Shown here piece by piece: positions 18,845 through 29,341 of a DNA stretch of 64,000 nt. Under the pieces are notes generated by a model. It ran no database searches, was not told where the DNA came from, and was given only the letters and a program-made list of their open reading frames with translations. Made by a program: the position numbers and the translations under genes. The number at the start of each line of letters is the position of its first letter. The stretch's first letter is position 1. This DNA is from Beverwykella pulmonaria (lineage: Eukaryota > Ascomycota > Dothideomycetes > Pleosporales > Melanommataceae), in assembly GCA_001599595.1 (NCBI GenBank), contig BCHH01000003.1, positions 1,672,263 to 1,736,262 of the forward strand, given 5' to 3'.

Positions 18845-21639
18845 ATGAGCTCTGATCAACACGCAAAGAAGCCCCCGCCCCCGGGGGAGGCGTCTTCAAG
18901 CCGCCGCGATCACGATGCCGAGCTGGCCGACCCCTTCGTGCCTCGTGGCGCGCCTGGCCCTGGATACATGACTGTCGGGTCCGGATCTACGCCAGAGGCT
19001 GCTGCTCGTCTGGTGTCCATGCTCGACCAGGACTCTGGGTACGGCAGTTTGGCAAATGGAGAAAGCTCTGGCCCAAGCTGGCATCCAAACATCGTGGAAG
19101 ACAGGCCGACCGCCTCGCCTACACCCATCCTGCCCGGCGAGACAAGCTCCAACGAGCACGAACGACAACGCAGCCATATCCTGCAGCTGCGCTACAACCA
19201 GAACAAAAATGCGCTCGCCCGAGCCATCCACGGCACCATCGATACGCTGGGCAGTTTCCAGGAGATGAACCTCAAATGGCCAGCCCACTACCCTTCTGTG
19301 CAAACACCAAATCACAGTCGTGCTGAATCCCGACCCGCACTTCCACACACCCAAACTGCGATGGGCGCCGATTTCGATCCGAACCGATCCCCCGACCGAC
19401 CACGACCCCCGCGGCGAGCGGGTACATCAATTGGGGAGGACAAGACCACAGCCGAGTCCAGCTCTGCGGCCGAGCAAGAACAGAAACCGGAGCCTCGATT
19501 GATAACCCCGCAGCTCACCCAGGATTTCTCGGTCCTCAAATTAGAATTGCGTATGGGCGGACGAAATCAGACCGATTTGGTGCACTCGTTAGAGAAGGGG
19601 TCGATCGCGTCGCTTCTCGATGGTCAAATCCAGCAGAGCATCCGCCATCTCTACGCCATCAAGGAGAGAATCGAAGATACGTCCAGCAAAGTGCTCGTAA
19701 CGGGCGACCTCAATGCGGGAAAATCGACGTTTTGCAATGCCCTTCTTCGGAGGAAGGTACTACCAGAAGACCAGCAGCCATGCACCAGCATCTTTTGCGA
19801 GGTCCTTGATTTCCGGGAGAACGGCGGAGTCGAGGAAGTGCATGCCGTGCCGATTGGATCCAAGTACAACCGGCACGATGAAAGCACCTACACTGTGTTT
19901 TCTTTGAATGACTTGGAAAAGATTGTCTCTGATAGCGAGCACTTTGCGCAGTGCAAGATCTACATCCGCGATATTCGCTCGGTTGATGAGTCGCTGCTCA
20001 ACAACGGAGTCGTTGATATTGCACTCATCGACGCGCCGGGTTTGAACGCCGACTCGGTTAAAACTACCGCCGTCTTCGCTCGACAGGAGGAAATCGACGT
20101 CGTGGTATTCGTTGTATCTGCTGCGAACCACTTCACCGAGTCCGCCAAAAACTTTATTTTCACCGCAGCTCGAGAAAAGGCGTACATCTTCATGGTAGTC
20201 AACGGCTTTGACACCATCCGAGACCAGGAGCGATGTCAGAAAATGATTCTGAAGCAGGTGAATGCTCTGAGTCCTGCGACATTCAAGGAGTCTAGCGAGC
20301 TGGTGCACTTTGTGTCAAGCAACGCCATTCCGATGATTCGGGGTACCGGAAGCGGCTCACCTCCTGATGGAGACGGCGATGACGATCCGTCAGACAATGG
20401 TAAAGGCAAAGGCAAAGAGGCGGAGAAAATGCGCGATTTTGAAGACTTGGAAGTATCACTGCGACGGTTCGTTCTCGAGAAGCGCGCGCGATCGAAGCTT
20501 GCCCCTGCGAAGACTTATCTTCTCAATGTCTTGGGAGATGTTCACAATCTGGCCACGATCAACAGGGATGTTTCTCAATCAGAACTGGATCGAGTAAAGA
20601 AAGAGCTAGAGTCCCTTGAGCCGGAGTATGAAGAATCAAAGAAGGCGAGAACAGAAGCAGGAGAGACCGTGGACCGGATGGTCGAAGAGAGTACCTCAGA
20701 TGTGTATGGACACACACGGGACACTATCAACGCTTGCATCACGAGAGTTGGAGAACAGGATCTCGGCATCGAATATCCTGGCCTGTTCTCCGCCTACCAA
20801 TACGCAGAAGACATCAGAGACTCCATGATACACGAGATCTCTGAAACTGTCAGGCTGTGTGAAGAACACGCACGAACGCAGGCAGTGGAGGGCTATAACG
20901 CAATCAAGAATCTAGGCGTCCTTCATCTTGGAAATACATTGTATGCAGATGTCATGTTCCGCCCGGAGAGGATGTTCAGAAAGCCGGTGCATGCTCTTGC
21001 TCGCCAAGTAGACATCGACATTGAACTTTGGGACTTTTTCGACATCGTCAGCCTCTGGGAGCGACAGGAGAAGGTAGCGGGCACTAGTATGGCCGTCACT
21101 GTTGCCGGCGTGGTAGGAGGCAGAATGATTGGTGGCGTCGGATGGCTCGATGGTGCGCTTGGTGCGGCCAAGATCATGGGCTCTAACAACATGAGAAAGC
21201 TCATTATTCCTGGCCTCATTGCTGGTGGTAGGTTTTCCTCATTGGTTGTTTCTCGATAGCGTACTAACCATGCTTCACAGTCGCCATTGCAGCTTCATAC
21301 ATCCTAGCATCTGTACCGAAGTCTCTGCCCCATCGACTCAGTGCAAAACTGTCTGCACAACTAGCTGCCATTGACTACACCCACACGAACTCATTACGGA
21401 TCAGCTCCGAGATTCGCCGTGCACTAAAGGGACCAGCAAACGACGTCCGCATTGGCCTACAACGAAACGTCGAAAAGTTGCAGCTGAAGCGAGAAGAGAC
21501 CAGCAAGTTCAAAGTGGAGGCGGAGGTAGCCCGAAAATACTTCGGCAACCTCGTTCGGAACAGCAATGAATTGAAACAGGGTGTGCTGAGGATTGACCTG
21601 GAAGCCGCGCCGCCAACAATTGGCGGATCGAGCCAATAA
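18845..21639 (+). CDS. FZO1: Mitofusin, outer-membrane mitochondrial fusion GTPase
   Basis: Dynamin-like GTPase tethering and fusing mitochondrial outer membranes. Two exons (18845-21227, 21281-21639; 53-bp intron) give 913 aa. The GTPase domain shows G1 TGDLNAGKST (about 286-295), a G2 candidate Thr in QPCTSIFCEV, G3 DAPGLNAD and G4-like VVNGFD. About 280 N-terminal residues are polar and Pro/Ser/acidic, as in fungal Fzo1. An HR1-like coiled coil follows (SELDRVKKELESLEPEYEES). The membrane region spans AVTVAGVVGGRMIGGVGWLD and, across the intron, IPGLIAGGVAIAASYILASV. A C-terminal coiled coil (HR2) with LQLKREETSKFKVEAEVARK ends the protein. A Ser/Gly/Lys linker (DNGKGKGKEAEK, about 515-525) is notable. 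Expected to be regulated by the F-box protein Mdm30 and Ubp2/12 (family knowledge). Confidence 0.95.
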
Positions 21640-22025
21640 GATGTAAAGCGTCAATGACTGCGACTTTTTCTATTCTATTTCGTCAGAGGTGTCATGGGCG
21701 CTGTTTCTGAGTAGGCTTGGGTATAAATCAACGACTTGAGATGCAAATCATAATGAGCAGGGCCGCTGAAATAGCAACTCCGCAAGCAGGAAAAAACTCC
21801 CTTCAGTACATACAATTAATGCATACCCATCCCCCTTATCCATTTGTAAATGGCCCTACTTCTTAACGTTCTCTCACTGTGAAACTCCTGAATGGGTAGT
21901 CGTGATGATGTTGGTCGGTTCGTGCCGAGGAAGCGGCGTGCTGCGGGACCTCCGAACGTCATCCAAGCTCAGGCGACAAACTCCCGCTCAGCCCCATGGC
22001 TTCCTCGACACCACATCCGCCCTAG
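21640..22025. promoter_or_regulatory. Intergenic between FZO1 and the Dsc E3 gene
   Basis: 386 bp, FZO1 3' UTR plus upstream region of the following gene in the same direction. Nothing else recognised. Confidence 0.4.
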
Positions 22026-24612
22026 ATGGAGGTCCGGCGCGACCCACGACAGTTTCTCTTCATTATCGTCCTGCTGCTGCTAATCAACTCACCCGAACCG
22101 CAGCAGCAAGCCTTCACCACGCGCTCACGCTTTGACGACATCATCACGCGAGAATGGGACGAGCTTGACGTCTTGAACAGGACGCGCTATGGCGACTTCG
22201 ATGCCCGCAAGGACAAATGGCTAAACATCACGGGGCTACGGGATGAGGACGGTTTTGCGTGGGATTTGCTGGGGCCGGTGCAAGAGCGCGCGACGACGCA
22301 GGCAAAGGGGTTGCTGGGCATCGCTGCGGACGGCTCACTCGACGACTCGCTGGAGGATAGACGAGACATTCCCGTTTACAGGAACGTCTCTGGATATGTG
22401 CAAGGCGAATGGGTGCGCTCCCCGCTTGGACGAGTGAGGCATCCGTCAGACATGAACACCTCTGAGATCATGCCTGAGAATCCGTTTCCTTTGGCCGAGT
22501 ACGATAGGAATTTGACAGGAACTGGAGGACCGGTGCGCATACATATCACAGAGCTGGAAGGGCGCATGCAAACGGATGAGAACCGGACTATTTCCGAGAT
22601 CACGGCTCGTATCATCATCGGTGACAACGCTTCAGTCGGAGGGAACTGGTGGGAGTTTGTGTTGCACGGGGTACATTTTCCAGGCTTCGGTGGAAGTGTC
22701 TTGACGACGACAAGTGACAGGTAAGTCTCATTAAGCTACGCTAGAGTGTAAACTCATTTGGCTAACGTCGTCCCCGGACAGGTACGCCGGCATCTTCGCT
22801 TTGCCTCATTTTCAACTCTCACAGCACCTCTACTCTGCCTCCCAGAAACTACTCAACTGGACGATTCACGACACAATCGAACGACAGACAAACCGAGTAT
22901 ATCCTGTTTGGAATCCATGGACGTCTGCTGTGGAGGGCTCGAGCGAGGGTGTCTTGGCCAATCCGCATTGCGAATTCGTCGTCTTTTTGCAAGAACATCC
23001 GATCCAATTTCAGTCCAAGTCGGACCAGCATTCGTCAAACCAACAGGCCAACATGGACTGGCTCGAACATGAGCTTCGATACCCTACCGGTTCCCCTCTA
23101 CCCCGCCGTTCACCACTCTCCATGTCCATGGTTGGCTTTTCCCCAGACTGCGGTTTCGTATTTGAATCGAAGGGTCCGCCAGACTATTCTCCTGCGCAAT
23201 ATGCCCATCTTGCGGGATCCAAGACGGAAGAGTTCAATGACAAGGTTCGACATGGAATCATCGCATTTGCAATTGCCCTGTCTCTGCAGCTCATGTTCCT
23301 CATCAAGCAGATGAAGGAAACGGCGACCCCTTCTACCCGCAACCGGGTTTCCTTCTACACGATTGCCATGATGGCTTTAGGAGATGGCTTTGCATTCCTG
23401 GCTCTCGTCTTCATGCACATATTCCTTGGAACATCACAATTGGCTCTGTACACAATTGCATTCCTCGCTTTATTTGCAGTGGTCTTTGAGCTTCGATTTC
23501 TCATGGACATCTGGACAGTCCAAGCGACAGAGCAGATGCGCCAGGATCGAGAACAGGCATCTCTTGCCACTCCACCAAACCCACAAACGTCTTCCGCTAC
23601 TGCCCCGCCGGCACCCTCAGCACCCCCAGCAACCCCTACTCCTCCGCCTCCTCGCGCCCCGCTTGCACCTCCTCCAGCCAGTGGTACTCTACCTCTTCCA
23701 GCGACCGCAACTCGACCACCGCGCCCACCCACACCCATCATTATCGCACCCGATCAGGATGACCCCTTGGAGTTAGAGGATCCTCCGGCGCCAGCCGCTG
23801 GCACAGGCGAAACCACAGCAGCGGCTCCAGCCAGAGCGGAATTAGGAGCCCTTTACAGCCGCTACTGTCTCCTCCTCATTGGCATCTTCTTCGTCACTCT
23901 CCAGTTCTCAACCATGCGCTCGACCGCCCGCTCCTTCTATTTCAACACTCTTTGCTTCTTCTACCTCTCGTTTTGGTTGCCGCAAATCCACAGAAACATC
24001 ATGCGCAACTGTCGAAAAGCGCTGCGCTGGGACTTTGTGCTCGGACAAAGTGCTGTGAGGCTGATCCCAATAACGTACTTCTATGCCGTGGAGGACAACG
24101 TTCTCTTCTCTCGCACTGACTACACGGCATTGCTAGTCCTCATGGGATGGGTATGGATACAGATCCTCGCGATAGCTAGCCAGGAATTCCTCGGCTCCCG
24201 CTTCTTTGTGCGAGAAGGATGGGCGCCCCCAGCATACGACTACCACCCCATCCTCCGCGAAGACGAAGAAGGCGCTACCATGCCCATCGGCTCCACTAGC
24301 CTGCCCCTCACATCCTCATCCTCTGACTTGGACGCCTCCTCGTCAACGGTCTCGAAATCCGGCGACACCATGAAGGGCAAGGGCAAGAAGGTCTTTGACT
24401 GCAGTATCTGCGCGCAGGATATAGAAGTGCCTGTTATTCCTAGTGGATTAGCAGGCGAAAATGCTCCGGGCGGGCTGAGTGGTATGATTCTGCAACGACG
24501 CGCGTATATGGTCACGCCTTGTCGGCATATTTTCCATACGCCGTGCTTGGAGGGCTGGATGAGGTATCGGTTGCAGTGTCCTAATTGTAGGGAGATACTA
24601 CCACCACTCTAG
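22026..24612 (+). CDS. dscA: Golgi Dsc-complex RING E3 ubiquitin ligase (Dsc1/Tul1 type)
   Basis: Catalytic subunit of the Dsc membrane E3 complex, which ubiquitinates membrane substrates in the Golgi/endosome and in several fungi triggers SREBP cleavage. Two exons (22026-22720, 22782-24612; 61-bp intron) give 841 aa. An N-terminal signal anchor (FLFIIVLLLLINSPEP) precedes a large luminal domain with several N-glycosylation sequons (NRT, NIT, NVS, NTS, NLT). A multi-spanning membrane region starts near IIAFAIALSLQLMFLIKQMK. A cytosolic loop of about 90 residues is extremely Pro/Ala/Thr-rich. The extreme C-terminus is a RING: CSICAQDIEVPV, then TPCRHIFHTPCLEGWMRY, then CPNCREILPPL. Architecture and length match fungal DscA/Tul1. 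Confidence 0.94.
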
Positions 24613-25875
24613 ATAGCTCAGATTTCACATAAATGATTTATGTTTGCGCTGTCTTGCCCACTTTCCTTGTGCTGATGGTTCCATCCCGCGAGCTCATTTT
24701 CTATTTGGACTCTAGAGAGCGGTTAGACGAGCAAACATGGGGCCGATAGGTTCCAAGCTTTGAGGTGTTGTCCGGAAGCCTACGTCCAGCCTACCATGCG
24801 GCCGGAGAAATTTCCGAGCGTATTCACTAAGGCAAGCTCGGGCCGACGCGAGTCGGGTAAAAGGGCCCTTAGATCCATCTACCGTACCTATCGCATCGTT
24901 GGCAAGCGAAGCATCGTGAACTCAAAGCCCGGAGATTTACGTTCTACCTTTAGCCGATCTAGGTACTGCACTTGCGTATTTCTTGGCACCACAGTCAGTT
25001 GTACCACATCCTGCTCCCCGGCGGCGTACACTACTAAATTTCATTACAGAAGTGGCTCTGGAAATTACGATGGAATAAAGTAGAGCTGGAATAGGATGTT
25101 GAGCTGGAGATCAGAGGCGGTGGCATGGTGGTCTGTCTGTCGAAGTGGAGTGAGACCAAACCACGAATGCATTTACGTCAGCGGGCAAGTGTGGATGTTC
25201 AGCTCAGGGCTGCGCCACAGGGTTGAATATTGTTTGCAGGTAAAGGCTTAAGAACAAACTTCAGTCTCAGGGTTAACGGTTGCTTTTCTCGCCGTGTCGG
25301 AAGGTAATGTTTGCCAGGCGCGCACCTGAAGCATGAGAAACCTCGGCTAGAATGAGGATAAAGGCCCGCGTTTCCAGGCATAATGACTTCACGACGTCGC
25401 ACTCTCCAATGTATTTAAAGCAACATCGATCTTCGTCGGTCGCCGCGTTTCAGACGGGCCAACTCCGGGGTTAATCGCTGCGGGCCCTGCCATTGGCTCC
25501 CGGCGACACGACGTGACAGGGCTTAGCAGCGCATATGCCGCGCTTCCTTCTCAGCCTCTTTTGCCATGCCTTGCCAGCTCCACTGTCTCGCGATCGGCAG
25601 TGCCAACGCTTTGGTATTAAAGGATAGGGACGCCTGGTACCGGGTTTCTTGAATCTCTCGCCCCACGGCGGTCTACGATACACCTACATACGAACTTGAC
25701 GGTTGACGCTACCGTCGGCATTGAAAGATTGACGTCGCTTGCAAACGAACGGCCGTGCAAGAAAGCAAGCACAGCACCCCAAAACAAACCCCGACCCACG
25801 CCTCCCATCTCGGACCATTATCCCCATCGAACCCCGTGCAGCACCAGTCGTGCGCTGCGCTCTCCCACCGCCATC
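24613..25875. promoter_or_regulatory. Intergenic upstream of the rhomboid gene
   Basis: 1.26 kb without a convincing ORF. The rhomboid frame is open for about 60 codons upstream of 25876 but the sequence is not family-like. Nothing else recognised. Confidence 0.4.
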
Positions 25876-27585
25876 ATGGCCGCCAACGACTACTACAACA
25901 CGACCTCACATCAGCCCCAGCACCACAGTCCACTCGACGCGCCACTCCCGCCTGTCCCCCCAGGAAACCACTCTGCGCAATCCATATCCCCCGTCTCCTC
26001 ACCCTTCGACGACGACAACAGATACGACTATCCGCCCACGCACAGCAACAGCACCTCTCAGCTACCGCTTACCGGGTACAACGACACAGCGTATCACGGC
26101 AACAACCCTTCAGATCCTTTTGCAGACCAGAACGCGATCCCGCTTCGGCAGCACCACGGCGGGAAGATGGACCACCCCCCGGGGATCAAGAGATATAATA
26201 GCGACCCTGAGGCGAGATATCCGCCGGGACATGAGAAAAAGAAGAAGAAGGGGTGGTTGAGCGGCAGGGTGACATGGGTTGTGTTTATCCTGACGACGGT
26301 ACAGATTGGAGTTTTTGTCGGCGAGTTGATCAAGAACGGTATGGCTCACCACTATCTTCACGCTCCCCTCTACGACTTCAGGAGGAGTAAAGCGATTGAG
26401 ATTGGCTAACAATGACTCTAGGCATGTTAACCGGGTCCCCCATCCAAACCAAGCCCAGTTTCAACTTCCTCATCGGGCCCTCGCCCAACGTCTACATAAC
26501 CATGGGCGCCCGCTACTCGCCATGCATGCACAACATCGAAGTGCTGACCAACCAAACCATCCCCATAAGCTGGCCGTGCCCCAACAACACCATCGCTAAC
26601 GTAACCTTGTTCACCTGCTCGCTCTCCGACGTCTGCGGCATGGGCGGCGTCCCCGACCAAACACCCACAAAAGCCACCGAGGAGGAGCGATTTAGAGACA
26701 GGAGTCATGAGCCGGACCAGTGGTGGCGCTTCATCCTGCCGATATTCCTGCATGCTGGGCTTATTCACATCGGGTTCAACATGCTGCTCCAACTCACGCT
26801 GGGCCGGGACATGGAAAAAGAAATCGGCAGCCTACGCTTCCTCCTCGTATATTTCAGCGCGGGAATCTTCGGCAACGTGCTCGGCGGCAACTATGCGAAT
26901 CCCACCACCGCCTCGGTCGGAGCCTCGGGCGCCCTCTTCGGCATCCTGGCCCTCGTTCTACTGGATTTATTATACAATTGGAGATCGCGTCGCTCCCCAG
27001 TTACTGACCTACTCTTCCTCCTCCTCGACATCGCCATCTCCTTCGTGCTGGGTCTACTCCCGGGCCTCGACAACTTCGCGCACATAGGCGGCTTCATGAT
27101 GGGCCTCGTTCTCGGAATCTGCATTTTGCACTCTCCCCAGGCGCTCCGCGAGCGCATCGGCGTCGACGAGCCGCCCTACTCCACCGTAAACAATGACGTA
27201 GGTGCGGCGCCTGGGCTTCAGAAATTCGTAAAGCAGCCGCTGGGGTTTTTCAAAGGCAGAAAGCCTTTTTGGTGGGTGTGGTGGTTTGTCCGTGCTGGCG
27301 CCCTAGTGGTGGTGTTTATTGGGTTTATACTTTTGCTGAGGAACTTTTATGAGTGGAGGAATACGTGTAGTTGGTGTCATCGGTTGAGTTGTTTGGTAAG
27401 TCTGCTTTTCGTGGGATAGATGAGGATTATCCCCCCGAAATGTTGGAGATAAGCTAACGAGGAATTTACAGCCCATTAAAGACTGGTGCAGCACCACCAG
27501 CTTCACCATCACCAAGACTGACAACCCCGCGAAACGAGCCCTCGAGGACGTATTCCGAGCCGTCGATTTGGCGCCCTTTATGTGA
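25876..27585 (+). CDS. Rhomboid-family intramembrane serine protease
   Basis: Three exons (25876-26338, 26422-27395, 27472-27585; introns 83 and 76 bp) give 516 aa. About 135 polar N-terminal residues (His, Pro, Ser, Asp) end in a KKKKKG basic patch before the first membrane helix VTWVVFILTTVQIGVFV. A luminal loop with paired Cys (YSPCMHNIE, ISWPCPNN, CSLSDVCGMGG) follows. The catalytic core reads HAGLIHIGFNMLLQ in TM2, the nucleophile motif VGASGALFGILAL (GxSG) and the partner His in NFAHIGGFMMGLVLG. A seventh helix (AGALVVVFIGFILLLRNF) and a Cys-containing tail (CSWCHRLSCLPIKDWC) complete the 6+1 secretase-type layout. It is larger than yeast Rbd2 and lacks the mitochondrial Pcp1 arrangement, so a Golgi or plasma-membrane rhomboid is inferred. 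Substrate unknown. Confidence 0.92.
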
Positions 27586-28623
27586 GGTCGCGTTGTGGCT
27601 TCAAAAGAGACATAACTATACTGTAGTTGGACCAGCTTTATTGTGTAATGATATTTATTCCCTACAAACAACGCTGATACTGGGCTCTCACGAGAAGACT
27701 CAGGGGGGTACACTTGGAATCGCGAGATTGGGATCAGAGCAGACCTCTGCAAGTGAGCATGGCATGGCGTTTTAATGGCGTTTGGGACATACCTATGCTG
27801 GTGAGGAAGCTGGCATAAGCACCTGGCTCAAAGGGGCGTTAATGATGATATGAAAAGAGACAAGGGAAGACAAAGCTTGATTGAAGTAGTTGATTGTAGG
27901 CCTATCTACCTACACAATAATGCTTGCACATCCGAAGAAAAGAGCCTAATTACCATCATCCCATGTCTGGTGCATTTCCTTGGGTACGATAAATATTGGA
28001 GAAAGACCGCTGATGATTTTGTGACTTTAAGGAATTCTATATAGTTTACTCTGTTTGCTGATCCAGAAAATGGAGAGCGGACATCGAAAGATGGATAGTT
28101 CTGTGAGTGCTGGAGTTTGAAGGAAATACTATTGGAGACAGTCTTCCCAGGGGCAGTGAAGTGGGAGAACGGGGACCGAGTCTCATCTAAAACGAAAGGA
28201 AATTAGAGAAAAGAAAGAAGGTGCACATGATCAGTGCAACCCCAACGCCATCATATATCCCATCTACCACTAACACCCTACCAGGTGACTGTGGAAGCAC
28301 AAAGAAATTGTGAGAAGTAGATAGGCATCAGAAGGATTGCTTCCTCATCTAAAAGATTGTGAGAGACCCAATGAAATCATGTTTCGATTCTGAGGACAAC
28401 ACCCGCTGTCTATCACAGAGGCTGTTTCTTCCGGTATTGCTTGACCTGATCATCTGATATACCTCCAATCTGGACCATCGGGATCGATTCCTTCTAGTCT
28501 GCCAGCCTTGTGACCGAGTACTAAAGTTACGAAGCAACCGGGGGCTTGTACATCTCAATATTTCCTGTCTCAGTTACGAACCTGGACAGAGGGGTTGTGG
28601 ATGAAATTAGGGCGCGTCTTATC
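27586..28623. other. Intergenic, convergent 3' flanks
   Basis: Between the rhomboid stop and the C2H2 gene stop on the other strand. Only short ORFs without domains; nothing else recognised. Confidence 0.45.
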
Positions 28624-29101
28624 TTAGACCGAGAGGAAGCCGCCCGTGAACTTATCAAGGAAGAGGCTGTGGTCGTCGGTCTTGTTGATTTGACACTTGC
28701 TTCCGCGACTCTCGCCGTGGCACATCAAGGCTGTGTAGGATTTGAAGTACTCGAGGCATGAGGGGCACTTCATGCGTGTGATCCGGTGGCCGTGCAAGAT
28801 ATGACGGTTGAGGTCTCTGGGGATGTCGAAAACTTGCCTGGACTATGAGTCAATTACTTTTCACTTTTGTAGGACAACGAATGGTGACTTACTCGCAAAT
28901 AGATGGGCATGAATACTTCCGAGTCACGGCATAAAAAAAGCGCTCGGGATTCCAGTCCTTGCTTATAGGGTCCCAGAAACGAGTGCTGACTTGATTTGGA
29001 TTGTGATGCAGTGAATGAAGGAGGAAAGAAGAGAAACGGGCGCCCTGAGGGAGAATGTTTTGAAACAGATCATAATGTATCGTCTTCGAGCAGCGCCCAC
29101 A
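28624..29101 (-). CDS. C2H2-type zinc-finger protein, 3' part only (start not found; possible pseudogene)
   Basis: Exon 28837-28624 and an upstream block ending at 28893, joined over a 55-bp intron (28838-28892), encode a fungal zinc-finger tail. The first finger is KYSCPSICEQVFDIPRDLNR followed by HILHGH. The second is MKCPSCLEYFKSYTALMCHG followed by ESRGSKC. The end is INKTDDHSLFLDKFTGGFLSV. This KC-(S/N)K-D-FLD-TGGF ending recurs in small ascomycete C2H2 proteins of unknown role. The upstream block is open to 29101 (FWDPISKDWNPERFFYAVT) but contains no in-frame ATG, and a stop lies just beyond. Either a short spliced 5' exon was missed or the gene is truncated. BRR2 ends 240 bp further on. 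Confidence 0.55.
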
Positions 29102-29341
29102 TCACAGACCGATATCGAGATTGAAAATTAAACTAATTGAAAGAACTGTCATTTCCACTCCTATTGAGACATACTATATTTTACACTACTATGGACCTGA
29201 GAGACGCCATTCATATCCCCCATTTCCATTATGTGAAAACTATTGCAAACAGACGATATTCACACCCATTCCGAACCGGTTACTTCTCAAGGATTTTCCA
29301 CGATTCCACCCTCATATATTGTGATTCTCGTTTGCTTTACT

